Origin: Liolophura sinensis
Taxonomy: Eukaryota > Mollusca > Polyplacophora > Chitonida > Chitonidae
Assembly: GCF_032854445.1 (NCBI RefSeq)
Contig: NC_088295.1
Location: 73,312,028-73,376,027 of the forward strand
Direction of reading: 5' to 3'
Length of the DNA: 64,000 bases
Shown: one piece after another, positions 1 through 9,529 of the stretch
Position numbering within the stretch: position 1 is the stretch's first letter
How the letters are laid out: each line of letters begins with the position of its first letter
The notes under the pieces: generated by a model
What the model saw: the letters and a program-made list of their open reading frames with translations, nothing else
Databases searched by the model: none
What the model was told of the DNA's origin: nothing
Program-made: the position numbers and the translations under genes

Positions 1-95
1 GAATGGAGTTTTACGCCGAACTCAAGAATATTTCACTTACACGACGGCGACCCGCAATATGGTGGCAGAAAACCGGGTAAAGCCGATGACAATAA
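1..95 (-). repeat. SINE1 fragment (3' core), minus orientation
   Basis: The reverse complement of the conserved 3' core (ACGCCGAACTCAAGAATATT and the following CAGCATTATGGTGG-like block) is recognisable. It is also present at the matching place in block B (27108-27225), so this insertion predates the duplication. Confidence 0.7.
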
Positions 96-560
96 TTAGT
101 CGACGACGCTCGTGTCACCTTTCGTGTCACCTCGTGTCACCTTTCGCACAGCCTAACATTAGTTCAAGATAGCTTGTCTTAAACCAACATCCTCGGCACG
201 TCGGTTTCTTCCGCACATTATGAAACGTATGTTATAGGTGAAAAATTGTTGAGTATGACGTTAAACAACAATCAAATAAAAAAAAACAGTATGAAACGAT
301 TTTGGGCGTTCATTAAATCAGCATCTCAAATCTACCAAAGGGAGGTGACCAAATTAGATAAGACATTAAAAATCTCAGTCAATCTTTGTGATTGCTTACA
401 AAACAGTTGTCTACCATACGGTGGTCACTTCATATTCCCCGAATAAAAGAATTATTCTGCATGGGTAAATAAGAAATAAAAAGTGCAGGGGCCGATTCCA
501 CAAAGCCATTTCCGACTTAAGTCAATATTTAAAATATGATCTTTAAGCTTATTTTTCGAT

Positions 561-830
561 TTTATTTATTTATTTATTTATTTGGTGTTGTACGCCGTAC
601 TCAAGAATATTTCACTTATACGACGGCGGCCAGCATTATGGTGGATGGAAACCGGGCACAGCCCGGGGGAAACCCGCGACCATCCACAGGTTGCTGGCAG
701 ACCTTCCCACTTACGGCCAGAGAGGAAGCCAGCATGAGCTGGACTTGAACTCACAGCGACCGCATTGGTGAGAGGCTCCTGGGTCATTACGCTGCGCTAG
801 CGCGCTAACCGACTGAGCCACGGAGGCCCC
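561..830 (-). repeat. SINE1, full-length tRNA-derived SINE (block A only)
   Basis: Read on the - strand it starts with a tRNA-like head (GGGGCCTCCGTGGCTCAGTC, A-box-like; GTTCAAGTCC, B-box-like), continues through the conserved body, and ends in AAAT/AAATA repeats. The matching place in block B near 27728 has no SINE, so this looks like an insertion after the duplication. Confidence 0.85.
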
Positions 831-1152
831 GTATTTTGATCAACAACAACTATCGCAGTACATGATTTGGATACTGACTTAATTCTTTCGCCCAGAACAT
901 TTTCTGTGTCTTTCAGTCATCACTCAAAACTGTTGACTGCTTCACCTTGCATGAATTGGTCCTTTCTGTATATACTTTCTTAGTTTTTCGATGGCTTGAA
1001 TCAAACCTTGTTTGGAACATCGGCCCGGAACCTCATGGTTGACGGCTAGTTTCGACACCTAGAGTCTGGATAAAAACTTGAGAATCCCCGTTATTACGAA
1101 GATGCTCTGAAACGATAAACACTACATAATACTGTTTGATTTTCCTTGGCAG

Positions 1153-2450
1153 ATGATTGGTATGTGTGGATGGACGGTGTGCCCGTGGAAAACCGAACCA
1201 TTATCTGGGGAGTAGGTCAACCGGATAACTTCCAGAATGAAGAATCGTGTCTATACTATATGATAAAACCACACTTGGGGTGCCGAAGATACCTTGGACA
1301 GACATTACGTGTATGACCTTTTATGTAGCTATCTGGCAGCCTATATCTGTGAAAAGATCGCATCAGGTAATATTCACATGTGTATATGTAATAGCCAGAC
1401 ACTGGCTAGCTGTTTCAACTCAATAATGAACATCATGAGATGGCCATTATCACGACACAATAATAATTGGTCCAGTATGAGTAATACGTAGCTTTTTATG
1501 GCGTGGATCGATAATTCTTTGCATTCAACCAGAAAAATGAACGAAGCTGATCATGATCTGGTTGCAACTGTAATTCTTTTCAGACTCACAGTTTTGTTTG
1601 TTTTATTTATTTATTTAATTGGTGTTTTACGCCGTACTCAAGAATATTTCACTTATACGACGGCGGCCAGCATTATGGTGGATGGAAACCGGGCACAGCC
1701 CGGGGGAAACCCGCGACCATCCGCAGGTTGCTGGCAGACCTTCCCACTTACGGCCAGAGAGGAAGCCAGCATGAGCTGGATTTGAACTCACAGCGACCGC
1801 ATTGGTGAGAGGCTCCTGGGTCATTACGCTGCGCGCTAACCGACTGAGCCATGGAGGCCCCCCCCCCCCCCCCCCACAGTTTTTGTGGATTAGTGTAATT
1901 AATTGAATAAGCAATGATTAATGGGACATATAGCCGGATATCTCACATATTATAAAAGCCTGTCTCAGTCTATGTTTGGAAATACACCATGAAGGCAGTA
2001 CCAAAAGGCAGTGCTCCTTTGGTAGAGTTCCTTTTGCGGAGACTATATTACCGTGTGTTAGAATCCCATATGATCTCGCATCACGATTTTCTGATGTAAA
2101 AATAAAAACATACTTTCCAGTCTTTCAAAGAATAAGATCCGTCAAAAGTCGTCAGATGGGAAACAATTTTGTGGGGTGTTTTTAAATAAATTTATTACTT
2201 ACTTGCAGATAACCTGAAATCTGATCGCATGTGGAAACAGCGGAGTAAAAAGGCTAGTTACCCGGACAATGCGATATCTCAACACACGCTGTCGTCTAAA
2301 CTTCTGTGCGCAGCCCAGTGCATGCAAAACTGTTTATGTTACAGCTTTAGTTATAAGGCTCTCAACAGAAGCTGTCTTCTGTATAACGCCTACTATCGGA
2401 GGCTTAGCGGCAGTCCCGTGAGTGATGAAAAAAGTGTCTTGTACGATTGA
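1153..2450 (+). pseudogene. CTLD-PAN lectin copy A, last two exons, frameshifted
   Basis: Exon 3 (1153-1366, after TTGGCAG, before GTAATA) and exon 4 (2209-2450, ending in TGA) match exons 3 and 4 of the complete gene at 24996-29090. Exon 3 is 214 nt against 213 in that gene. One extra C near 1267 (AAAACCACAC against AAAACACAC) shifts the frame inside the CTLD just after the Cys-LYYMIK region, and a TGA follows within about 17 codons. Exon 4 is intact and encodes an 80-residue PAN/apple domain with the C-x3-C-x3-C-x-C pattern. The signal-peptide and first CTLD exons lie before the window. Either this copy is a recent pseudogene or the extra base is an assembly error. If the base is an error, the product would be a secreted lectin like copy B. 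Confidence 0.8.
1603..1875 (-). repeat. SINE1, full-length, block A only, with target duplication
   Basis: A complete tRNA-headed SINE in - orientation, ending in an 18-base C run. The flanks CACAGTTTTGT (left, about 1588) and CACAGTTTTTGT (right, about 1875) look like an imperfect target-site duplication. Block B at about 28517 shows an uninterrupted site. It lies in the last intron of copy A. Confidence 0.85.
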
Positions 2451-3232
2451 GTACAGTGAGGAAATATTGTGACAACGTGGCCCATAAATCCCCGATTCTG
2501 AGCCAATTCCAAATTTATCCTGTGGATTGAATACTTCGTATATACAGACAGTTTTAGTAGGACACCAATGGAGGAAGCCTGGCCGGCTACAACAAGTCAG
2601 TCCTATCGGTTCCCATAAGGTTACGCATTAACAGTCCCTGACCTCTGATCCTCAAAATGCAACTTCTCCTTCGCTGATTCAGGGGAGGTAATTTCTGTCC
2701 AAAGCATGTAGATGAGCTCTGGAATAAGATGATGCCTCGCAAAATCGGCTACTACTTGGTAATCGACTACACATGGTCAGGACAGTCATATAAATGAGGA
2801 CAGACCTCATTATAATACCTAAAATGTAGGGACAAACGACCTATACCAGATCAAGGCAATTGATTTTCACTGAAATATTTTTGTCGTTTTCATATTAAGA
2901 AAAAGTAGGGCAATTTTGTAGTGAGGGAACTTTTCGTTGAATTGCCACCGTGTTTTGATAGGTATCATTCACCAGACTGGAATTATATTATCTGTCTAGC
3001 CTTTGCGTGTCATCTTTTGATGCTTCTGCATGCTTCATAAATGCCTGACAGATATTTAAAATATCGATATCGTCTCTATTGTTCTAAACTAATGACACTA
3101 CAAAAAATCTATAACCGGTCTCAAAGCTTTCACTGAAAGTTTGCCTCTTGATCAAACATCTAGAATTCCTCTATATGTATCGACATGCGAGTAATATTTG
3201 TACCTAAACATTTTGAGGTTACAGGATTATGG

Positions 3233-3413
3233 TTAATAGGGATTATGCATTCTGAATATAGCAGAGATTCTAGTGCTAAAATTTGGCTGAGACCACTGCT
3301 GGTTTCGAACCAGCAAACTCAGAGTCAGGAATTAAATCGCCAGCAAAGCATGTCAACCGTCTAGACCACTCGATATAAGTCCTATATTCAGAGAGTGTAA
3401 TCCCTATTAACGA
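3233..3413 (-). repeat. Foldback element enclosing a tRNA-like sequence
   Basis: TTAATAGGGATTATGCATTC at the left is repeated in inverted form at the right (AGTGTAATCCCTATTAA, ending near 3411). Between them the - strand reads like a tRNA: GAGTGGTCTAGACGGTTGAC (A-box region) and CTGGTTCGAAACCAGC (T-arm). Related pieces occur at 3733-3790 and at 29415-29560, where the tRNA-like part lies on the + strand. A non-autonomous element built round a tRNA-like promoter is the simplest reading. Confidence 0.5.
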
Positions 3414-3467
3414 TAATACTGTTACTTAATCCACTTCCTAATATGAAGTGGCCCAGATAACACAGTT

Positions 3468-3722
3468 GGTTGTAACTTCCTCGCTTGGCGCTCAGCACGA
3501 AGGGGATAGTGCAACGACTGGTTGACCCGTATCAGTATAATGGCTCGGGAGGGGCAGCTTACTTGCCTACGGTAAGTGGTCTCAGTGAAGCAGCACTAGA
3601 TAAAAGAGCGGTGGAAATCCGTCCTGCAACAAGGGCGCACATTACATACACCATTCGTCGTATGACTGAAAAATTATGCCGTACGACGTTAAGCCCCAAG
3701 CACTCACTCACTCACTCCTAAT
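3468..3722 (+). repeat. SINE2 copy, (CACT)n tail
   Basis: A second SINE family, recognised by AACTTCCTCGCTTGGCG near its 5' part, TAAAAGAGCGGTGGAAATCC in the middle, CGTATGACTGAAAAATT, and a tail CACTCACTCACTCAC. It has no equivalent in block B at the homologous position, so it is a private insertion of A or a deletion in B. The tRNA head of the family is seen at 9402 and 36953. Confidence 0.75.
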
Positions 3723-4351
3723 ATGACATCAACCATCTTTCAGCACTAGAGTCTGTGCTCTATTTAAAAAGTGTAATCTGTTAACGATAATACTGTTAAT
3801 TAATCATTCTGAGGTTGTACGGAGACAATCTACATCTTCGTTATTATATAGGTTTATTTCTACACATTTTAATGCAAACTCCGTCAAATGGCTATACATA
3901 ACGAAATGTCATAAAAAGAAATAAAAGTATAACACAGAAGTTACGTGTACTGAACGGAGAAAGTCATCGCTTACACGATTTTCTTTGTTCCTTACATATA
4001 ATATGTATGTACAAGTAATATGACTTTCCCAAATGTACCCTAATTATTTTTGCTATGAGCTAAGAAGGTAAGATATAATTGCATGTTTGCAATAAGTTAT
4101 ACAGCTCTTCGGAATATTGATATACACATGATTTACTTTGATCGCCTTTGTGTCCGGAACTCACCGTTAAATTCCATATAGGGTATTTTTGATCGATCAG
4201 TTATAAATGCCCTTTCTGAAGATCCTCCGTATCTTTTATTCATTGTCAGTATATTTCCCCTTTTATATCGTTATCACATGAATTCTTTGACAAATGCACA
4301 TTATTCAATTAAAAAAAAACTAATGAACACAATGATCAAACTGTAGTCAAT

Positions 4352-4697
4352 TTATTCACTTATTTGAATGTTGCTGAACGTCACACTGAAGAATTTTTCA
4401 GTTATACTATGGCGGTCAATATTATGGGTGGAAGAAACCCAAGCGTCCGGAGGCTAACCCATAGACCTCTAGCAATCCACTTACGAACTTCCCCACATGT
4501 GAGCTTCAGGTATGTACGTCGTTTTGGTGGAAGGAAAAGTGGTCTTCAAGGAACGTTAGTGTGCTCAAATCCTCACACGGCATCGTACACGCACTGAGAT
4601 CTACAAATCCTTGACTAGGCCCGGTTTTGAACCCTCATTTCGTGGGTCTCAGCGATTGAAAGACAAGTGCCTGTAACCACTTGATCTAGCGCGATAG
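4352..4697 (-). repeat. SINE3 copy (third tRNA-headed family)
   Basis: Minus orientation. The - strand starts ATCGCGCTAGATCAAGTGGT (A-box-like) with GGGTTCAAAACCGGGCC (B-box-like) about 50 bases later. The far end carries GAACGTCACACTGAAGAATT in + orientation. An orthologous copy sits at 30108-30480 in block B, so the insertion predates the duplication. Confidence 0.65.
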
Positions 4698-5460
4698 TCA
4701 AAAGCATACTTCTCGGAACTGACGAATCTTTAATGAATGAGTGATTATGGCTTAGCACCACTTCGGCAATATCTCATTTCTAGCTGCCTACTGTCTTGTC
4801 TAGAAGTAACACAATAAAGATCAGAAAAGTTATCGGTGACTCGCGGTATGAAGTAGGTGATTCAAAAGGGCCAATCAGTACGGTTTCACACTTTACTATT
4901 CAACTGTTTCCTATTCTGTTTAATATACAACAACAGTTTCTAACCTCTTTCACCAGTTACCAATGTTATCACCATCTGACAATGTTGGCGGTGGGCTTAC
5001 AATCGAATCTTAGTCGATATACCTACATGCTAAGCCAGACAATACTAAAGGGTCCACAGCATCCAAACTGACACAATATTCACCTCTTTTATCCAACAAC
5101 AAAAAATTGACATCATCTGACTCCAGGAGGCTGGTCTACAATCGAATCGTCGTCGAATCGTCTCCTGGCTCGCACAGGCAATATTCTGGTGTATGTGTAT
5201 TTCGGGCCTGTGATTTCATTTTTTTTTTCGTCGATGTTTTTGTAACTTTTTGAGAGTAGTAACATGTAGTGAGAGATAGAAATTTGTATTTTGCATCAGG
5301 TTGTCGGCGCTTTTCGGAGTGAAGATTTGAGCTTCGATCAGCAATTTGCTCGTTAGAATTCTTTAAATGACATCTGACTATTTCAGAAATTCAGGCCTAT
5401 TGATTTAACATAGAATTAGAAGATAAGTGGACATTTATGTGTACTTTGGCTGTTTTTCCC

Positions 5461-5574
5461 AGGCTCAGGCTCTCCCCGATTTCCTCCCAACATAATGCTG
5501 GCCGCCGTCATATAAGTGACATATTCTTGAGTCGGGCGTAAAACATCAAGCACTAATAAATAAATAAAAAAATA
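5461..5574 (+). repeat. SINE1 fragment, 5'-truncated
   Basis: Only the 3' core and tail remain (TAATGCTGGCCGCCGTCATA, then the TATTCTTGAG block and ATAAATAAATAAA). Shared with block B at about 31405-31515. Confidence 0.75.
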
Positions 5575-5696
5575 AGACAAACATCCTTGGAATTATTGGA
5601 ACTGCAGACAGTGCTGATAGGTGAATAATCTTGTTGACTTCGAACAAATAGACTCACCGGTGCTCCATTCTTAATCGCCGTTCACTAATTAACCTT

Positions 5697-5808
5697 CAGT
5701 TAGAGGTTACAAGATAAAACTTGTAACTTGTAACTTCAAAGTAGAATTAGTTTTCCTATTCTAGTCTGAAGTTACAAGTTGAACTTGTACTTCTAACTAG
5801 AGGTCTCT
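5697..5808. repeat. Foldback (hairpin) element
   Basis: CAGTTAGAGGTTACAAG on the left arm pairs with CTTGTACTTCTAACTAGAG on the right arm, with the ACTTGTAACTTCAAAG motif also mirrored. Block B has the same hairpin at 31633-31745, where the outer right arm is the insertion site of the private SINE at 31749. Confidence 0.55.
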
Positions 5809-5909
5809 AATTGATTACTACTGAACGCCATGCCCAGGGAATTTTCACCAACGACAACACGAGTTCTTTAATATTTGTGTCAACAAAGACATTATAAAAT
5901 CTGGAAGAC

Positions 5910-6045
5910 ATTACTCTCGGCTTCCCACCGATCACGGCATTATGTTCTTGGCTTCACACCAATCCCGGCATTATGTTCTTAGCCTCCCACCAATCACGGC
6001 ATTATGTTCTTGGCTTTCCACCATTCACGGCATTATTACAAGCAG
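5910..6045 (+). repeat. 31-bp tandem repeat, about 4 units
   Basis: Units read GGCTTCCCACCAATCACGG followed by CATTATGTTCTT with small changes. Block B carries about 5 units at 32140-32285. Confidence 0.7.
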
Positions 6046-6161
6046 CACGCCATCCGATTTACTGTAATTTATAGATATTGTTACGCCCTAAGAAGAAACC
6101 TCAGAATTTTTTTTCTTTTGTTGTTGTTAATGTTAGACACGTCCTACACTGCATATTATAT

Positions 6162-6321
6162 TATTTATTTATTTGATTGCTGTTTTACGCCGTACGCGAG
6201 AATATTTCACCTATACCACGGCGGCCAGCATTATGGTGGGTGGAAGTCGGGCAGAGCCCGGGGGAAATCTACGACCATCCGCAGGTTGCTATCAGATCCT
6301 CCCACGTACGGACGGAGAGGC
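6162..6321 (-). repeat. SINE1 fragment lacking the tRNA head
   Basis: Tail and conserved body to GTACGGACGGAGAGG; the tRNA-like head is absent. The homologous copy in block B (32405-32500) has lost about 65 internal bases. Confidence 0.75.
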
Positions 6322-6487
6322 ATATTATATTAGAAAGACAAACCAATCGCTTAACTTATAAATTTATACCATCCGGTGTATTTGGAAGTAGCACTCTATC
6401 AGTTATAAATCATACACAAGAGTACTTTCCCTTATGTCAGTTCCATCGGTTTAACTACAGAACATTCTTCGGTAAGGTTGTAATTAA

Positions 6488-6785
6488 GCACACTTTCCCG
6501 TGCAGTTTTAATTCATCACACTTACCAGAGCAGTTTTAATTCATCGCACTTACCAGAGCAGTTTTAATTCATCGCACATACCGGAGCAGTTTTAATTCAT
6601 CACACATACCGGAGCAGTTTTAATTCAAAACACTTTCCGGTACAGTTTTAACTAATCACACTTACCGGGGCAGTTTTAATTCACCACACTTTCCGATTCA
6701 GTTTTAATTCATCACACTCGCCGGAGCAGTTTGGTTCATCACACCTACCGGAGCAGTTTTAATTCATCACACTTTCTGGGGAAGA
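6488..6785 (+). repeat. 30-bp minisatellite, about 10 units (short allele of paralogous pair)
   Basis: Unit of the type CACTTACCGGAGCAGTTTTA + ATTCATCACA. The block B partner at 32665-33440 has about 25 units. There is no unique sequence between units, so this is a tandem repeat and not a spacer array. Confidence 0.85.
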
Positions 6786-7072
6786 TGATATTAACCACAC
6801 AGTCTACTGCAACATTTCCCACCTGAGAGTCCGGAGATCATTTCCCCCATCTTTGTCCTGTCGGATTTCGCTACCACACTCTTCCTGGTCCAGTTGTAAC
6901 ACCACAGTCAGCCTATACTGTCCGCAAATGTTTGACTACAGACATTTTTCAGTACAGTCTGCGCGGTTCTGTTGCACCACACAAGATACTGTGATAATTT
7001 CACCCTTGCGAGTTCGGAAATGCTTAGATACAGCCATTTTCCAGTACAGTCTTCCTGGTCTAGTTGTATCTT

Positions 7073-7141
7073 TTCATTTATTTGATCGGTGTTTTATGCC
7101 GTACTCAATAATACTTGACATATGCGACGGCAGTGGTCCAA
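7073..7141 (-). repeat. SINE1 3' fragment
   Basis: Only the tail and the first 50 bases of the core (ATCGGTGTTTTATGCCGTAC) are present. An almost identical fragment lies at 7326-7394 at the same position in the next 84-bp-based unit, so it seems to have been duplicated along with the repeat. Confidence 0.65.
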
Positions 7142-7325
7142 AATTGTAACCACACAGGATACTGTGATGATCTCACTCCTGCGAGTCCAGAAATGCTTAC
7201 CTACAACAAATTTTCCAGTACAGTAGTAATCATACAGTGTATTGTGATGATTTCACTCCTGTGAGTTCGAAAATGCTTACTTACAGCCATTTTCCAGTAC
7301 AGTCTTCCTGGTCCAGTTGTATATA

Positions 7326-7394
7326 TTCATTTATTTGATCGGTGTTTTATGCCGTACTCAAGAATGCGTCACTTATACGACGGCAGTGGTCCAA
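7326..7394 (-). repeat. SINE1 3' fragment (second copy)
   Basis: Same fragment as 7073-7141 within a tandem duplication of the zinc-finger remnant. Block B keeps only one copy (33727-33796). Confidence 0.65.
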
Positions 7395-8511
7395 TTGTAA
7401 CCACACAGGATACTATGATGATTTCGCTCCCGCAGGTCCAGAAATGCTTACCTACAGCAAATTTTCCAGTACAGTAGTAATCATACAGTGTATTGTGATG
7501 ATTTCACTCCTGTGAGTTCGAAAATGCTTACCTACAGCCATTTTCCAGTACAGTCTCCATGGTCCAGTTGTAACCATACAACATACTGTGATGATTTTAC
7601 TCCTGCAGGTCAGGAAATGCCTAGCTCCAACAATTTTCCAGTGCAATTGGTTTCCCTCACGTGTTTCCCGACAGATTTAGGGACAGTCGTCTTCCCGTTG
7701 CAGTTGTAACAATAGAATACATACATATGGGACTCGCTTCTCTCATGTCTCAGTCCTGGTGAGTTTAACCAATTACATATCACAGATTTTCCCCATGAGG
7801 TTCTAGTGTGTTCTAGTTACTACATCTGTAATCACATTCTATAAGCTGTGACGTGCGCAACACCTACGATCAAATGGTTTCTCTCTAGTGTAAGTTCTTA
7901 TGTTTACAAATAATTTGTACTTACTTGCACATATTTAGTCACATTGGGTACATTTAAATGGTTTCTCTCCTGTGTGATGTTGGTCGTATCCATTGTCACA
8001 CAGCCTGTTTTGTCTGTTTTGTGATGTATCACAAGCTTCTTCAGTCAAAGCCGCGTCGTTTACGCCACTGGAAGAAGAGTTTAGAGTGGTCATAAAGTTC
8101 TCTACAGTGCAGCCGTGATCATCAATTTTTCCTAATTTATAAGCTACATTGGACAACAAGAGGAGCTTTGTGAGGAATTCTGGGGCTCCGGATGCTGACC
8201 ATAGTTATTCTCGTCAGCTGCAAATAATGATTCCTCCTTTATATATGTTCCACAGAACAAGAAGACCTTTGTGATGAAATCTGGCGTTCTAAACGTTGAT
8301 CACAGTGGTTATTGTAACAAACGTTTCTGCCATTGGAGGATAGGATGAATTTTGTGACAAACTCTTCCTTTGGTATATCATGTTATGTAAAAGCCAGGCA
8401 TACAAATGTATGTTTGCCTTCTTCTAGTAACCATACCAACCACACATCTCCATTTGGTAAGAGTAAGTGATTGGGGTATAACGTCGTGGCCCATCTGTTA
8501 AGACCTCCACC

Positions 8512-8640
8512 GATTATTTATTTATCGGATTGTTGTTAATGTTATACTTGTGAATTTATCATTTACATAATGGCAGCCAGTTTAATGGGTAGAGGAAACC
8601 GGAATGCCTGGGGTAATTAAACCATCCACATTTAACTGAC
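8512..8640. repeat. Possible diverged SINE fragment
   Basis: TATTTATCGGATTGTTGTTAA followed by ATAATGGCAGCCAGTTTAATG-like sequence resembles the SINE cores (tail, then a block like CAGCATTATGG). Related sequence occurs at 36722-36752. Family not assigned. Confidence 0.35.
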
Positions 8641-9151
8641 ATGTAACAGACAGGTTTTTCCCAAGTTTTGTGTACTAAATATGAGTAACATATTGGTGGA
8701 ACACAAGCGGTTAGAAAATGTTAGACTGCACAAATGGACACAAAAGCATTGTCGACTGTTTATTGTTACCAAGTTCCATGAGCAGTTAAAACAGGGCCCA
8801 AACATGAAATATAAGTGTAATGCCTATTCGATGAAGATCCCAATAAATCCTTCCTTTCAGCTAGAATGGGTAGATCATTGTCATGAGACAATGGACAGTA
8901 TACTGCAAAAACCAATTTCAGGAAGGCTTCACTGAACACTCACATTAAAATGAAATGTCAGTGAACACTGACAAGTGGTAAACATTTTATTGACCGTGTA
9001 TTTCTAGATGCCTAGATACCTTCAGGCTTTACAGAGTAATACTGCGGCATGATGTCCACTTCCCCTTGACGGAGCATGCGGTCTGTCACATGATAATTTG
9101 TCCCAGTCGTATTTATCTGAGGTAAACTCATTGTTGCATGTCTGTCAACAG

Positions 9152-9402
9152 AACAGAGTGAGTGAGTAATTGTTGTTATATGACGAGGAAGGAGCCCTTA
9201 GAGTGCATGTAATGTGCCCTGTTGCAGGGAGGATTTTCACCGCTCTATTATCTGGTGCTGCTTCGCTGAGGAGGAATGTAAGCCACCTACAGAAGAAGTT
9301 ACGAACTGCTTTTTTAAGGTCTTAGTTGTGATCGGAGCCAGGATTGATCCTGGCTTCTACCGCCCCCAAAGCGGACGCTTTACCAACTGAACTACCGGGG
9401 CA
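9152..9402 (-). repeat. SINE2 copy with tRNA head
   Basis: Minus orientation. The head at 9402 reads GCCCCGGTAGTTCAGTTGGT (A-box-like) and contains GGATCAATCC (B-box-like); body and CACT tail follow towards 9152. The block B partner (36755-36953) retains head and half of the body. Confidence 0.75.
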
Positions 9403-9448
9403 ACAGAACAGAGGAAGTACGAAGAATGAGTCCTAGTGGCCTATGATT

Positions 9449-9508
9449 CATTTATTTATTTGATTGGTATTTTACACCATACTCAAGAATATTTCCCTTA
9501 TACGTCTA
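9449..9508 (-). repeat. SINE1 tail interrupted by a LINE fragment
   Basis: SINE tail and start of core break off at CTTATACG, and SINE-like head sequence reappears at 11373-11452 (CAGCATGAACTGGACTTGAA). The LINE fragment between them therefore appears to sit inside this SINE, with about 100 bases of it lost. Confidence 0.5.
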
Positions 9509-9529
9509 ATAAAACTTTCTGAAAGTAGA

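Larger units (their letters stand above)
6940..8160 (-). pseudogene. Degenerate C2H2 zinc-finger gene (block A)
   Basis: The - strand encodes H-T-G-E-K-P-F-K-C-T-Q-C-D at 7935-7975, the classical C2H2 linker and start of a finger, followed at once by a stop. Beyond it (7660 to 6940) are units spaced about 84 bases apart, the length of one finger plus linker, each with a G-K-H-F-R-T-H-R-S-E-like segment. Upstream (8160-7980) is an open stretch without a recognisable domain. Cysteine and histidine spacing is lost in most units and frames shift, so no working array remains. SINE1 tails have been inserted twice (7073-7141, 7326-7394). Block B has the same decay, including the same stop, at 34385. 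Confidence 0.55.
1..9470 (+). repeat. Paralogous block A (segmental duplication, partner 27108-37145)
   Basis: Base-by-base reading shows the same order of unique sequence here and at about 27108-37145: lectin exon 3, PAN exon, long 3' flank, the 4352-4697 SINE, the 30-bp minisatellite, zinc-finger remnants and a tRNA-headed SINE. Copy A differs by private SINEs (561-830, 1603-1875, 3468-3722) and by about 950 extra bases near 2777-3735. The left edge runs off the window. The right edge is near the SINE tail at about 9450-9508. Confidence 0.85.

Noticed and set aside
578-787. Recurrent 60-95 codon frames with P-A-H-A-G-F-L-S-G-R or R-R-P-A-L-W-W motifs
   Set aside because: These are SINE1 read in various frames; they recur wherever the SINE does.
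3288-3375. A possible functional tRNA gene on the - strand
   Set aside because: The T-arm and A-box regions look right, but the acceptor stem does not pair well by eye and the sequence is embedded in a repeated foldback element.
6488-6785. Regular 30-bp repeats resembling a CRISPR array at first sight
   Set aside because: Units are directly adjacent with no spacers, and the genome is eukaryotic.
8681-8935. 84-codon + strand frame (M-S-N-I-L-V-E-H-K)
   Set aside because: No domain and no counterpart in block B, which lacks this stretch. It may be chance.
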